From contig CAXIPT010000001.1 in NCBI GenBank assembly GCA_964030475.1, positions 18,971,190 through 19,035,189 of the forward strand: a stretch of 64,000 nt of DNA, given 5' to 3'. Of this stretch, positions 21,038 to 31,600 are shown in pieces; position 1 is the stretch's first letter, and the number at the start of each line of letters is the position of its first letter. The notes beneath the pieces are model-generated. The model saw only the letters and a program-made list of their open reading frames with translations, did not search any database and was not told the DNA's origin. Source of the stretch: Tethya wilhelma. Taxonomy: Eukaryota; Porifera; Demospongiae; Tethyida; Tethyidae. The position numbers were made by a program, and so were the translations under genes.

Positions 21038-21825
21038 ACCTAGGGATGATGTCTAGATAGACAATCAGTCCCTAGCCCGCACTAAACAATACTCACAAAC
21101 CAGAAGGGGAAACTTTTTGGAATTTTTTGATAAAAAAACAAAAGCTTCACCATTCCTTCCTTATAAATCCACACACACCATCACTCGGTCTCCTAGCTAC
21201 AAGCAAGGAAAGAGAGGATGAGCAGTAAGGCAAAACTTCCACAAAAACTTCCTTGTCAAGGTAGCCACATCCTTCAAGAAGATACCACTAGAGGATACTA
21301 GTATAGGGACTCATGGTGGGTGGGCTCACAACATCCTGTACTGTACTGTGGAGTAATAACACTTCACATTTGGTGACTTGTAATACAATGCACTGACGCA
21401 GATTTAGAAAAATTGTCCAAAATTTTTCAAATGTACATTTGATAGGTTGAATTTCTGCATATCTTTTTCATGTATGACGCAACAGAAAATATCATGAACC
21501 CACCTTAATCTATACACAAGGTCTCAAGGCTAGAGTCACTGTTTGAAGATTTGCTATTGTACAGCTCTTCTACACAATCTGAGGCACACTTACAAACTAT
21601 CCTCTCTTAGCACAAACGGTTGTACGAACATACACAGAGATTTTAATTTCTTTATAGTAACCCCCTACTAATGACTCTAATTAGTCATTTAACGAGTATA
21701 AAGAAAAATGGAAACATTAGTATTATGTATTCATTGACATAAACTGTTTGTAATTACTCACCATATTTCTCCCAGAATGTCAGGAGGTAGTTTGGTCTGT
21801 AGGAAGAACTGCCTGGCTCTGCCAC
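6225..21825 (-). CDS. Tandem EH-domain protein with NPF motifs and long coiled-coil C-terminus
   Basis: Exons I can phase, 5' to 3': 21762-21825, 20321-20562, 19101-19164, 18581-18716, then a long exon split by the assembly (18123-18431 read on the + strand, continuing at 17319 down to 16702), 15893-16042, 15101-15798, 14298-14457, 13049-13113, 11974-12127, 8312-8441, 7601-7793, 6782-7073, 6225-6326 (stop). All junction phases fit, giving at least 1124 aa. EH1 contains [16 protein letters not shown] and EH2 [15 protein letters not shown] (EF-hand-like loops). They join almost directly. The next exon has two NPF motifs ([16 protein letters not shown]), ligands of EH domains. The middle is Ser/Pro-rich and acidic. 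The last seven exons are Glu/Lys/Arg coiled coil. EH proteins act in endocytosis and vesicle traffic; EH2 resembles the REPS/Eps15 class. The coiled-coil half matches nothing I know. The 5' end upstream of EH1 was not found. Confidence 0.75.
6690..6781 (-). other. Intron start in the EH gene that decides its C-terminus
   Basis: Reading on from 7073 the frame would stop at 6773 (MNKSVS), but a perfect donor GTAAGT begins at 6781. A CTGCAG acceptor at 6327 leads, in phase 0, into 33 more coiled-coil residues ([20 protein letters not shown] and following) before a stop at 6225. I prefer the spliced form. The unspliced form would end only two codons after the donor. Confidence 0.6.
7961..8238. 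repeat. (TATACTG)n 7-bp minisatellite in an EH-gene intron
   Basis: About 35 head-to-tail copies of TATACTG, interrupted by two GTATACGTGAACTG variants and a few TATACCG units. GTATAC is self-complementary, so the array can fold. It creates spurious Tyr/Cys-rich ORFs on both strands. Confidence 0.9.
8966..11260 (+). CDS. TKL-like protein kinase with coiled coil and kelch repeats (copy K3), nested in an EH-gene intron
   Basis: Single coding exon, 764 aa from the conserved MAQQQ start at 8966. A CTACAG acceptor lies directly upstream, and the longer in-frame ATG at 8942 is inside that presumed intron. Intact kinase motifs: [34 protein letters not shown] long Gln-rich coiled coil (about 320-440) contains an extra stretch compared with K1. 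Then come kelch repeats ([31 protein letters not shown]). The gene lies entirely within the intron between the minus-strand exons 11974-12127 and 8312-8441. K1 and K2 lie beyond the 3' end of that gene. Confidence 0.87.
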   Translation: MAQQQHRDTPKIGFRSIQLQMNQTLGIGSYGSVCKALCDDLLCAAKIIHPTLFNPIAHQQIDRQREHRLPIQRFMQECEFMSAIRHPNIVQFLGTHQDPQTGLPVLLMEFMDDSLTHFLESSQDALPYHIQVKFCHDITLAISYLHLNEITHRDLSSNNVLLRGNVIAKVTDFGMAKLGDINPQATRVSFTMCPGTDAYMPPEAVKDPPVYTEKIDCFAIGTLIIQILIRCFPKPGDRLKIVHTTDPRFPTIEVRVPEIERRQNHISQVDPNHPLLPIALDCLKDSDVERPSAQELCHRVSALKETPQFTESVRRAQERLEPAATEREEELRQQVQDKDEEIHQMRQQHAQQIQGLQQIIGSQNNRLQQKDIDIQEKNDIIQNKDQTIVASHQECQQLRGIISDQKRQLQQVTQQLESSQQVMDQFQTRIQELEQQLKRKDPPQTPPRDRFTLRWREGKKAPCKLARDSNTAIADGEMVYLSSGDQIVYAYNSTKKTWKEFPDLPNSYCSLVVTGSSLTAIGGRDSHGTVTNQLLSLTREGRSKKWCEVFPPMPTKRSQSIAVATGQALIVAGGLGQHWRRLKAVEIMDIDTKQWSSAADLPEPLYAASITICGERVYIGGGWSDSGTTKSVYTCTLADLFLSCRSRSLRERLAQSLSLTSPPKSTIWSEVADLPVTLSTCVTHHDRLLAIGGRDSRDIPTSDVRIYHPTSDTWEVITQMNTGHELCFAAVLPTNELMVVGGYTTTVTINMHSQTDSVEIATVV
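11683..11892. mobile_element. MITE-like inverted-repeat element
   Basis: The ends are imperfect inverted repeats (left TACAGCGGGAAATTTT, right AAATTTCCCGCTATATGGTA), about 210 bp, AT-rich inside, no ORF. The ends resemble the TA-flanked elements at 18814 and 40231, so this is a dispersed family. The rest of 11261-11970 has no gene that I can see. Confidence 0.6.
12140..12250. repeat. CA microsatellite beside EH-gene exon
   Basis: Long (CA)n with occasional CG, directly upstream (minus sense) of the exon 11974-12127. It produces false THTH/CVCV ORFs. The intron 12251-13048 holds no recognisable gene. Confidence 0.9.
13114..14297. other. EH-gene intron, no gene seen
   Basis: AT-rich intron with a (CA)n tract at 13930-13963. 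Only stop-rich frames. The next intron (14458-15100) is likewise empty apart from AT-rich sequence. Confidence 0.6.
15809..15839. repeat. GA microsatellite
   Basis: (GA)n between EH-gene exons. On the minus strand it forms the CT-rich tract just before a splice acceptor. Confidence 0.9.
17340..18431 (+). other. Segment of the EH gene in inverted orientation (EH2 exons and NPF linker exon)
   Basis: On the + strand it holds EH2a (17494-17557), EH2b (17745-17880) and the linker exon from 18123 up to the N gap. The same EH2 exons occur on the minus strand at 19101-19164 and 18581-18716. The last 20 bases (18412-18431) equal the reverse complement of 17320-17339, and the reading frame STQDGG continues without a break into the minus-strand exon below 17320. 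The segment therefore belongs to the minus-strand gene and is flipped here. Confidence 0.85.
18432..18505. other. Assembly gap (74 N)
   Basis: Run of N bordered on the right by a long (CT)n tract (18506-18578). The gap falls at the GA/CT repeat that follows EH2b in both copies. Confidence 0.98.
18814..19019. mobile_element. 206-bp MITE with TA flanks in the EH2 intron
   Basis: Near-perfect terminal inverted repeats: left CCGTATAGTGGGAAATTTTC, right GAAAATTTCCCGCTATACGG, with TA on each side (mariner-type target site). The internal part is also largely self-complementary. The other copy of this intron (17558-17744) lacks it, so the insertion is polymorphic between the two copies. Confidence 0.8.
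19690..19767. repeat. CA microsatellite
   Basis: About 38 CA units. Other long CA/GT tracts in the EH region lie at 19315-19365, 20267-20309, 20978-21034, 23527-23604, 23701-23739, 25463-25533, 26155-26207, 27006-27078 and 27180-27212. GA tracts lie at 23138-23200 and 26662-26699. Confidence 0.95.
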
Positions 21826-22745
21826 CTAAGAGAGAGAGAGAGAGAGAGAGAGAGATCAAACAAAATTTGCGGTTGAATACAACACTTAACTCTTTAGGGC
21901 CGATTGCGGATTTATCCGCACGCGCGTATTCAACGCTCGCGTAATCTGCGATTTTTCGCATTTTTTATTTTATAGCTATAGCGTTTGAGCTATGAGCTTT
22001 AGACTTGCTGTGCAGTTAGGTAAGGAAGCGCTCTACTAAAATACCAAGTAAGAGTCAGGTGTAATTAGTAGGAGGGGAGATATAGGCTTTAGAGTTCAAA
22101 GGTCGCGATCGCGGCGAGATCGTGACCTTTGGTTTTAAACTCACGTTTTTTTCTTAGTGCATTGCAGGAGAAGCTTGACGCTAGCTATGGAGGTGCAGGG
22201 AGGCTTAGGCTATACCTGCATGCAAGCGCTTTTGCAGTGCTGCTCATAAAGCTGGAAAAAAGCCTAAAGTATGCAGGTCGTTTGGCGAACTTTGACCCCT
22301 TCCGTTTTTGCAAGCTTTTAAAGTTAATAAAAGCAAACCTAGAACTAATTTGATATAGCCATGGCTTATTACAACCATAGCTAAGCTCAACTAGCTACAA
22401 AAGAAAGTGGCTAAGGCTAAAGTAAGAACAAAAATGTACAAAAACCAAGGTTAATTAAATATTCATAAAATCTAATTAAGTATGCATAATAAATTTAGGC
22501 CCTAAAGAGTTAAAGATTCAACCACATAAGCAAACTGACTACCATAAATACAAATAATTTAATAGTGACAAAGTTCAAATCCTGTTCATAAGTGGTCCTA
22601 ATGTACCCTAATCACTCTCCCTACAACCCAGTGTGTTAATGGACCCACACACCACAGCAGAGCACACTGATGGCATTCTACACATCACAAGCTACCATCA
22701 ACACCCTGTCAGAACAAGACAGAGGTCTACAGGAGGCAGAGATGA
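20309..22745. repeat. Left arm of a large inverted repeat carrying EH1 (minus)
   Basis: This arm is the reverse complement of 23741-26150 with scattered substitutions and small indels. It includes EH1a (21762-21825), EH1b (20321-20562), the TTAA-flanked element and microsatellites. The allele-like differences (KAFKAF against KAFMAF, LHAIV against LHTIV) are few. Confidence 0.85.
21890..22509. mobile_element. 620-bp non-autonomous DNA transposon with TTAA target site
   Basis: Terminal inverted repeats CTCTTTAGGGCC / GGCCCTAAAGAG, each flanked by TTAA (21886-21889 and 22510-22513), the duplication typical of piggyBac-type insertion. The only ORF inside is 74 aa (22129-22353, +), with no recognised domain and no transposase. 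It is present in both arms of the inverted repeat. Confidence 0.75.
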
Positions 22746-23132
22746 AAGCTCAAGGTCCTCAAGAGCTGGAGAAATACTTCACACCACTGCTGCTAACCAA
22801 CAATAAACACTGGTGTGAAAATTGCATGAATGTACAAAAATACCATTGATAAGTCTTTTCAGAAAATGGTTGACAAATTTGACACTATGTAGATAAAGCT
22901 AGCTAGTCATGTAGCCATTATCATAGCCATTATACACTTGGAGGTAAGGTGTTAGAGGATTATGCAAGAATGCTAACTTAAGGGAGCTATCCAAACCCTC
23001 AAAGGCCCTCTCTTTCTCGATCTCTCTTGCTGTGACCTCAGCTATCACACCACCTGCCCCTCCAAGGAACACAGTATAAACAACACACCCGTCACTAAAA
23101 CAAACAACGCTGGGAACGACTTACTCCCTTGG

Positions 23133-23202
<70 letters not shown>

Positions 23203-23523
23203 AGAAGAAATGGCTTACTGGCTAGCCATGCTGGATGCGTGGAGCTAGTCTGTGAGTGGGCTATTATACTTAAAGATCGAAATGGTTGCTAGGACAACCA
23301 ACTAGGCTATAGAAACTATTGACTGGATAATGTTCACAGCTCATTAAAGGAGCCAGCCAGTCAGCTTGAGAAGATACTAGCTAAATAGTGAAGATACTGC
23401 CTCTGACTTCAACACAAATGGACAGAATGCACACACCACGGTCCATTGTTATACATGTGTGCATTTTGTTGAAGAAATTTGGCAGATATTGTTTAATCTA
23501 TGAAAACTGTGAAAGTAAAATAT

Positions 23524-23605
<82 letters not shown>

Positions 23606-23700
23606 CATACCTCTGAGGAGTGTATCTCCTGGGGTAATTCGATGATATTAAGAGAGTTGAGAACTGAGCAGAAGACACTGCCCACTTAGAACCGTCGTCT

Positions 23701-23739
<39 letters not shown>
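22683..23739. repeat. Direct-repeat block X, copy 1
   Basis: Matches 26209-27212 in the same orientation with few differences. It contains GA and GT microsatellites and a short + frame (TSQATINTLSEQD and onward, stop after about 57 codons) that I cannot assign. It may hold the missing 5' exons of the EH gene, but I could not find a convincing one. Confidence 0.7.
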
Positions 23740-23740
23740 N
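23740..23740. other. Single N at a microsatellite edge
   Basis: One N directly after (GT)n, exactly where the orientation of the duplicated EH1 sequence switches. Equivalent single Ns occur at 25534 and 60257. Confidence 0.95.
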
Positions 23741-25462
23741 ATCTCTGCCTCCTGTAGACCTATGTCTTGTTCTGACAGGGTGTTGATGGTAGCTTGTGAT
23801 GTGTAGAATGCCATCAGTGTGCTCTGCTGTGGTGTGTGGGTCCATTAACACACTGGGTTGTAGGGAGAGTGATTAGGGTACATTAGGACCACTTATGAAC
23901 AGGATTTGAACTTTGTCACTATTAAATTATTTGTATTTATGGTAGTCAGTTTGCTTATGTGGTTGAATCTTTAACTCTTTAGGGCCTAAATTTATTATGC
24001 ATACTTAATTAGATTTTATGAATATTTAATTAACCTTGGTTTTTGTACATTTTTGTTCTTACTTTAGCCTTAGCCACTCTCTTTTGTAGCTAGTTGAGCT
24101 TAGCTATGGTTGTACTAAGCCATGGCTATATCAAATTAGTTCTAGGTTTGCTTTTATTAACTTTAAAAGCTTGCAAAAACGGAAGGGGTCAAAGTTCGCC
24201 AAACGACCTGCATACTTTAGGCTTTTTTTCCAGCTTTATGAGCAGCACTGCAAAAGCGCTTGCATGCAGGTATAGCCTAAGCCTCCCTGCACCTCCATAG
24301 CTAGCGTCAAGCTTCTCCTGCAATGCACTAAGAAAAAAACGTGAGTTTAAAACCAAAGGTCACGATCTCGCCGCGATCGCGACCTTTGAACTCTAAAGCC
24401 TATATCTCCCCTCCTACTAATTACACCTGACTCTTACTTGGTATTTTAGTAGAGCGCTTCCTTACCTAACTGCACAGCAAGTCTAAAGCTCATAGCTCAA
24501 ACGCTATAGCTATAAAATAAAAAATGCGAAAAATCGCAGATTACGCGAGCGTTGAATACGCGCGTGCGGATAAATCCGCAATCGGCCCTAAAGAGTTAAG
24601 TGTTGTATTCAACCGCAAATTTTGTTTGATCTCTCTCTCTCTCTCTCTCTCTCTCTTAGGTGGCAGAGCCAGGCAGTTCTTCCTACAGACCAAACTACCT
24701 CCTGACATCCTGGGAGAAATATGGTGAGTAATTACAAACAGTTTATGTCAATGGATACATAATACTAATGTTTCCATTTTTCTTTATACTCGTTAAATGA
24801 CTAATTAGAGTCATTAGTAGGGGGTTACTATAAAGAAATTAAAATCTCTGTGTATGTTCGTACAACCGTTTGTGCTAAGAGAGGATAGTTTGTAAGTGTG
24901 CCTCAGATTGTGTAGAGCCTGTACAATAGCAAATCTTCAAACAGTGACTCTAGCCTTGAGACCTTGTGTATGGATTAAGGTGGGTTCATGATATTTTCTG
25001 TTGCGTCATACATGAAAAAGATATGCAGAAATTCAACCTATCAAATGTACATTTGAAAAATTTTGAACAATTTTTCTAAATCTGCCCCAGAGCGTTGTAT
25101 TACAAGTCACCAAATGTGAAGTATTATTACTCCACAATACAGTACAGGATGTTGTGAGCCCGCCCACCATGAGTCCCTATATATACTAGTATCCTCTAGT
25201 GGTGTCTTCTTGAAGGATGTGGCTACCTTGACAAGGAAGTTTTTGTGGAAGTTTTGCCTTACTGCTCATCCTCTCTTTCCTTACTCGTAGCTATATAGGA
25301 GACCAGGCATGAGAGTGATGGTGTGTGTGGATTTATAAGGAAGGAATGGTGAAGCTTTTGTTTTTTTATCAAAAAATTCCAAAACGTTTCCCCTTCTGGT
25401 TTGTAAGCTTTGTTTTGTGGGGGGCTAGGGACTGATTATCTATCTAGACATCATCACTAGGT

Positions 25463-25533
<71 letters not shown>

Positions 25534-26150
25534 NCCTCAAGGTCTGTGATTTGTGATTCCTGACAATTCTCCACTAGCTAGTGTAGTAACAGTCTCACAA
25601 TTGCAATCAGCGATCGTAGATAGTAATGCTTTGAGAAGTGGACAATGGTCTAGTCAAATGAGTTTACACAAGGGAGATATTTTTAAGCAATGAAAGGCAT
25701 TCCATTGCAATCAGCTTTATAGCTTGGCCCATACCGTGTGTATGTGTGTGGTATATTCTATACAACTTTGAGATTATATAATCAGGCAAATGTGAACTAT
25801 CTATCTGTAGAAATCAGTGTAGTGAAAATTTTGATATTTTCTTAACTAAAATTATTATATTTCTTGTGTATTATTTTGACCACACCCCTTGCTCCACCCA
25901 CAGGAAGCTATCTGACGTTGATCAAGATGGAGCACTCAATGCTGCCGAATTCTTTGTTGCCATGACTCTCGTCCAGCACAGCCTCACAGGCTCTCCCCTC
26001 CCACCCTCACTCCCCTCACAGCTCCACACTATCGTACAGAAGTCGGTGAACCCCCAGCTCCCTGTGCCAGACCAGAGTCATCTCATGAAGTGTCAGAAAG
26101 CCTTCATGGCTTTTCAGTCCAACATTGGTGTTGGAGTGCTAGGAGGTAGG
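23741..26150. repeat. Right arm of the large inverted repeat, carrying a plus-strand EH1 copy
   Basis: Reverse complement of 20309-22745. EH1a lies at 24660-24723 and EH1b at 25904-26145 on the + strand, both with intact frames and splice sites. The TTAA-flanked element recurs at 23975-24595. No EH2 exon follows on this strand within the arm, so this is probably the second haplotype and not a second gene. Confidence 0.8.
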
Positions 26151-26152
26151 AG

Positions 26153-26208
<56 letters not shown>

Positions 26209-26658
26209 CATCACAAGCTACCATCAACACCCTGTCAGAACAAGACATAGGTCTACAGGAGGCAGAGATGAAAGCTCAAGGTCCTCAAGAGCTGGAGAAA
26301 TACTTCACACCACTGCTGCTAATCAACAATAAACACTGGTGTGAAAATTGCATGAATGTACAAAAATACCATTGGTAAGCCTTTTCAGAAAATGGTTGAC
26401 AAATTCCACACTATGTAGATAAGGCTAGCTAGCCATGTAGCCATTATCATAGCCATTATGTACTTGGAGGTAAGGTGTTAAAGGATTATGCAAGAATGCT
26501 AACTTAAGGGAGCTATCCAAACCCTCAAAGGCCCTCTCTTTCTCGATCTCTCTTGCTGTGACCTCAGCTATCACACCACCTGCCCCTCCAAGGGACACAG
26601 TATAAACAACACACCCGTCACTAAAACAAACAACGCTGGGAACGACTCACTCCCTTGG

Positions 26659-26704
<46 letters not shown>

Positions 26705-27003
26705 GGCTTACTGGCTAGCGATGCTGGATGCGTGGAGCTAGTCTGTGAGTGGGCTATTTAAAGAGGGAAATGGTTGTTATGGCAACCCACTAGGCTATAG
26801 AAACTATTGACTGGATAATGTTCACAACTCATTAAAGTAGCCAGCCAGTCAGCTTGAGAAGATACTAGCTAGCTAATGAAGATACTACCTCTGACTTCAA
26901 CACAGAATGCACACGCCATGGTCCATTGTTATACACGTGTGCATTTTGTTGAAGAAATTTGGCAGATATTGTTTAATCTATGAAAACTGTGAAAGTAAAA
27001 TAT

Positions 27004-27079
<76 letters not shown>

Positions 27080-27179
27080 CATACCTCTGAGGAGTGTATC
27101 TCCTGGGGTAATTCGATGATAATATGTGAAGAGAGTTGAGAACTGAGCAGAAGACACTGCCCACTTAGAACCGTCGTCT

Positions 27180-27212
<33 letters not shown>
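26209..27212. repeat. Direct-repeat block X, copy 2
   Basis: Second copy of 22683-23739, starting directly after a CA tract. It carries the same unassigned short + frame (TSQATINTLSEQD) and microsatellites. Confidence 0.7.
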
Positions 27213-27234
<22 letters not shown>

Positions 27235-28670
27235 GGATGGATAGATACTGACGTGCAACAATGCAATTCCCAAATGAAGTTACACTAGCAATTAAAGACA
27301 TACAACTACCATCTTCAAAAAACTTACCACACAAAGACTGATATTAAACACACACACACACACACACACACACATATTACCATCGACTACAAAAACAGCG
27401 CTAGTAGAGGCACACAAACATACATCAGGGTGTGTAAGCTATGCGGTAAAGATGTGCCCAACAATCCGTGAAGAAAAATTAGAAAATCTCTTTCTATACT
27501 TTGCTACGCCCAGCAGAAGAAGCCAAGGGGTTGCTCTGATCAAATTACTTGTACCTTTGCTCTCAAGATGTGTCAAAAGTGTTTCCCTATTGGCCTCATT
27601 CTCATGCTTACACTACAAGATCTCCTTATGTGGGTGCAGCTGACAGCCAAAGATGGTCAACTGGGGTGCATATCAGATCTTTAGGTAGCTAGTTCGTGTG
27701 TGTGTGTTTATGGGGGAAATGGCCAACTGGGCTAATAGCTGGAAGAACTTCATGCAGAACATTGTTAGAAGTCTTGGAATTCTGAGGTTAATTAGCATAG
27801 AAGCAGCTCTCACTTGCAGCACACACATGCATAGCAGCCAGGCCACAAACCCTCAGCCACTCTGCTTATGATAACCACCAGCTAAGGTCTTTGACAGACA
27901 GCTTCAAAGATAAAGACTGTCACTGTATTCTTTTTCTAAAGTCAAAAACCTCTTCTCCGTGAATAAACTGTTTTTTATTATCTTTCTTCCAAACCAATAC
28001 AACGAGACACAACACAACATATGCACACAGACTCCTACTACTCTGAAAGCGCATGTCAGAACTGAAAGCAGCTGTTAGAAAGTTTGCCCAGTGCTTTTTA
28101 ATGCATTCGCCTACGAGATAGAAAACGTACCGTTGTTCGCCATATCTCGGCCTCTCCGCTTCTCTCTGGAGTTCTTTCTCTCTCTCTCTCTCTCTCTGGT
28201 AGTGTTTTGGTTGCAGTGCTTATGAACGAAGCCACTTCAGTTCAAAAGTTGAATGCTAATCAAGAAAGATATGAATACAATTTTAACGGCGGCCGGCCCG
28301 GCCGGTGCGATTGCTATGACGTAATCTTTTGCGGTAAGATATGAAGGGGTGGGGCTCTCTTTTGACGTTCGATTTGTGTGACCGTGACTTCCAACGGTAT
28401 TCATACCAAAAGGGCTTCATTCTTGCTGATATAAGCATTTAGTCTAGTAAGAGCAGCATCCAGAGCTTCTGTTTGCACGGGAGTTTTCATCAAGAAATTT
28501 GTAGACTGGAACTGGAAGTTGTTTTATCTGAGTTCACTGAGGTGGAAACAACAGAGGCCTCTTCTCGAATAACAAAAAAATACTACCTTTTGTGTGTCAA
28601 AGCGCTGAAGCTCCATTTTGTACTACTATATACGCGCGCGCGTAGAGACAGCTACTAGATGTGATCGACC
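27213..28670. other. Intergenic region upstream of the GPCR
   Basis: No convincing gene. It holds GA and CA tracts, a CT tract at 28168-28197 and a GC-rich CGGCCGGCCCGGCCGG patch at about 28290-28307, which stands out from the AT-rich surroundings and may be part of the GPCR promoter. The short ORF at 28473-28658 is most likely 5'UTR. Confidence 0.45.
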
Positions 28671-31600
28671 ATGAAGAAGAAACTGGGAGTAAGTCTTTTC
28701 GCCGTAATTCACTGCATCACTATTGTCTCTCTGCTGCAGCCATCAGCTGCACAGCTTGACGAAGATGCTAACGTTACTTTCCAATATGAAGTCCCTTCTG
28801 AAGTGCTAAAGACAGCAGACGGTAGAATTCGGGGAGCAAGAAACAGAACTGATAAGGACTTTGTTCTCGGCGGTCTGTTTCCCATCCACGCCGATGTGCC
28901 AGGTTCAGGGGGAAGCCAGTGTGGAGAAGTGAGAAAAGAAAGAGGTTTGGAGCGCATGGAGGCCATGTTGTATGCTCTGGATCGCATCAACAGTGACCCA
29001 GAGCTGCTCCCCAACTTTACCATTGGCTACGACATTCGTGACACGTGCAACAGCGAGAACATCGGCCTGGACGAATCCATCGATCTCATCATCACAGGCA
29101 GCCAGCTGGACATCAACAGCTGTCAATCTGGACTTCGTACGGGAGTGAACGAAACAGAGGGTGAAGACGAGGAAGCGTTTGTTCCCGTTCCCACGGAAGG
29201 AATTGTTGGAGCTGCTGCAAGTCGAGTGAGCGTTCCTATTGCAGGTCTTGTACGTCTCTTCAACACGCCACAAATAAGCTATGCCTCCTCGTCTGCGATT
29301 CTTAGCAACAGAGATCGATACGAATATTTTTATCGTACGGTTCCTCCCGACAACTTGCAAGCCAAGGCCATGATCGACCTGATATTGAACTTCAATTGGA
29401 CATATGTTTCCACTATTTACTCCAGAAATCCATATGGAGAACCGGGTATTGTTGAATTCCGTAATCTTGCTGCTAAACATGGCATCTGTATTGACCTGAA
29501 CGAAGGAATTGACGACACTTACGGAGATGAGGATTTTGCAGCACTAGCTGGTCGGCTAATAGAATCAGAGGCGAATGTGGTCATTGTATTTGCTGCACAG
29601 GATGAAGCAGCAAAGCTTCTTGGAAATATCGCCAACTCTACAGATTCTTCATCCGTTGATCGTTTTATCTGGATTGCAAGCGATGCATGGGCGAGGTCCA
29701 TTAATGTGGTCCACCAGTTCAACATCACAGCAGCCGGGCTGTACGGGATAGCACCACTCACCGAACACTTGGATAAATTCCATTCATACTTTTCTCGTTT
29801 GACAATCGATGACAATCAGAGGAATCCTTGGTTTCCAGAATTCTTTTCTGCATTTGTTGGCTGTGGCTTGAATGAAACTACCACTAATCCGTGCGATACG
29901 ACAGCTAATGTCACCAGCCAGCCTCAGTACCAGCAAGGCAACTTTATACCGCTGGTTATAGATTCTGTCTACGCCTACGCCAAAGCACTTGATAAATTTT
30001 TGAATGAAAGTTGCGACCAACCGATTGTCTGGTATAGAAGCAATCGTACCTGCGAGGGACAGAAAAGAGAACTAAATGGTTCCACTTTATTGGAATACAT
30101 TTCTCGCATTGATTTCTTCAGCCCCACTGGAAATAGAATCATCTTTGACAAAAGTGGAAATGTGGAAGGAAAGTATGAGATTCTGAACTACCAAGCAAGG
30201 AGAAAGACAAACAAAGAACTCGAGTTTTTCTTCCAACGTGTCGGCACATGGGACAGTGCACTGATCAACGATAGTCTTGTAGATCCTCTAAACATGACAG
30301 AAGACATTCCAGTTCAGTTTGGAGTGAATGCTGAAACTTTGGAGGTTGTTAGCTCACCTCCTGATTCACAGTGCAGTCGCTGTGAGCCGGGTCAGTATCG
30401 GAGACTGGTTCCATCTTCGTGCTGTGGAATATGCGATCCTTGCCTTGGACAGAATTATTCCAACAATCCTATAGCTACCGACTGTATGATCTGTCCCGAA
30501 GAAATGTGGGGAAATGATCCTCTAGTGGGGAGCGAGCGATGTGTCCCTCTGAACGAAGAGTTTCTTGATTTCACTCATCCTTGGTCGATTATAATCATCA
30601 TCCTTGCGATATTCGGTCTCTCCAATGTTGCCATAACGGCAGTCATTTTTGGGATATTTTGGAAGACCCCTGTCGTTAAATCTTCTGGACGAGAGCAAAT
30701 GACACTCATTCTAGTCGGCATTGGACTGAGCTTTGCCATATCCATCTTCTATGTGTCACCACCAGTCACAGGGATCTGTGCCATCGAACGGATAGGTCTC
30801 TGGTTCTGCTTCTCCCTCATGTTTGGTGCTCTGCTCGTCAAGATTGTGCGAGTTGCTCGTATATTTCTCTCAAGCACTTCCCTCAAGAAGCCTCGATTTA
30901 CGGAACCACACTACCAAGTTCTCTTCACCTTTTGCATTGTTCTCATTCAAATGCTCATTGTCATTGCCTCCATGGCCTACGAGAATCCTGGGGTGATAAG
31001 GAGCATTCGTCTCAACACAAACATGCCCAACAACTTTCCGACGGTGGTGGTGACTTGCGTGGGCGATCATTTGATTTTTCTCATTCTGTCCGTAGCTTAT
31101 TTGACCGTCGTCATCATTGCTTCGACCATACTGGGCGTGCTCAGTTTCAAGTATCCGGAAAACTTCAACGAAGCGAAGTATGTTTCGTTCTGTACGTTTG
31201 CACTTCTCGTGATTTGGATCGGATTTTTCACGACTTATTTTGCAACCCAGACGAGACAGGAGTTCCAGAATGCAGCCATCTCCTTGGCGACTGTGATGAG
31301 TGCCTATGCAATGTTTGTGTGTCTCTTTGCTCACAAGCTGTTCATCATCGTCTTTAGACCGGAGAAGAACACTTCGAGCTACAGTCATCCTCGTATCCCC
31401 ACCACCAATGATCTCTCCATGGGAACGCTCCATCTGGGCACGCAAATGAGTAGCTACAACTTGTCACCTCCTGAAACAGGTATGTGTGAGTACTTTGTTA
31501 CAGGTTAAAATTTGTTGAATTAAGCTCTTATGTTTGTAGATACTGCATAATAATCACACTCAATAGATATTTCACACTAGTTTGTATTTGCATTTCACCC

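Noticed and set aside
21758..21961. N-terminal extension of EH1 through the CT tract and transposon end
   Set aside because: The CT tract with TTAG is the splice acceptor of the EH1a exon; the extension runs into the TTAA-flanked element.
24660..26145. A second, plus-strand EH gene
   Set aside because: Only the EH1 exons are present, inside an inverted repeat bordered by N and microsatellites; treated as the other haplotype.
30870..31445. Minus-strand 191-aa ORFs inside the GPCR exon (also 28905-29480)
   Set aside because: Shadows of the GPCR reading frame without any domain or splice context.
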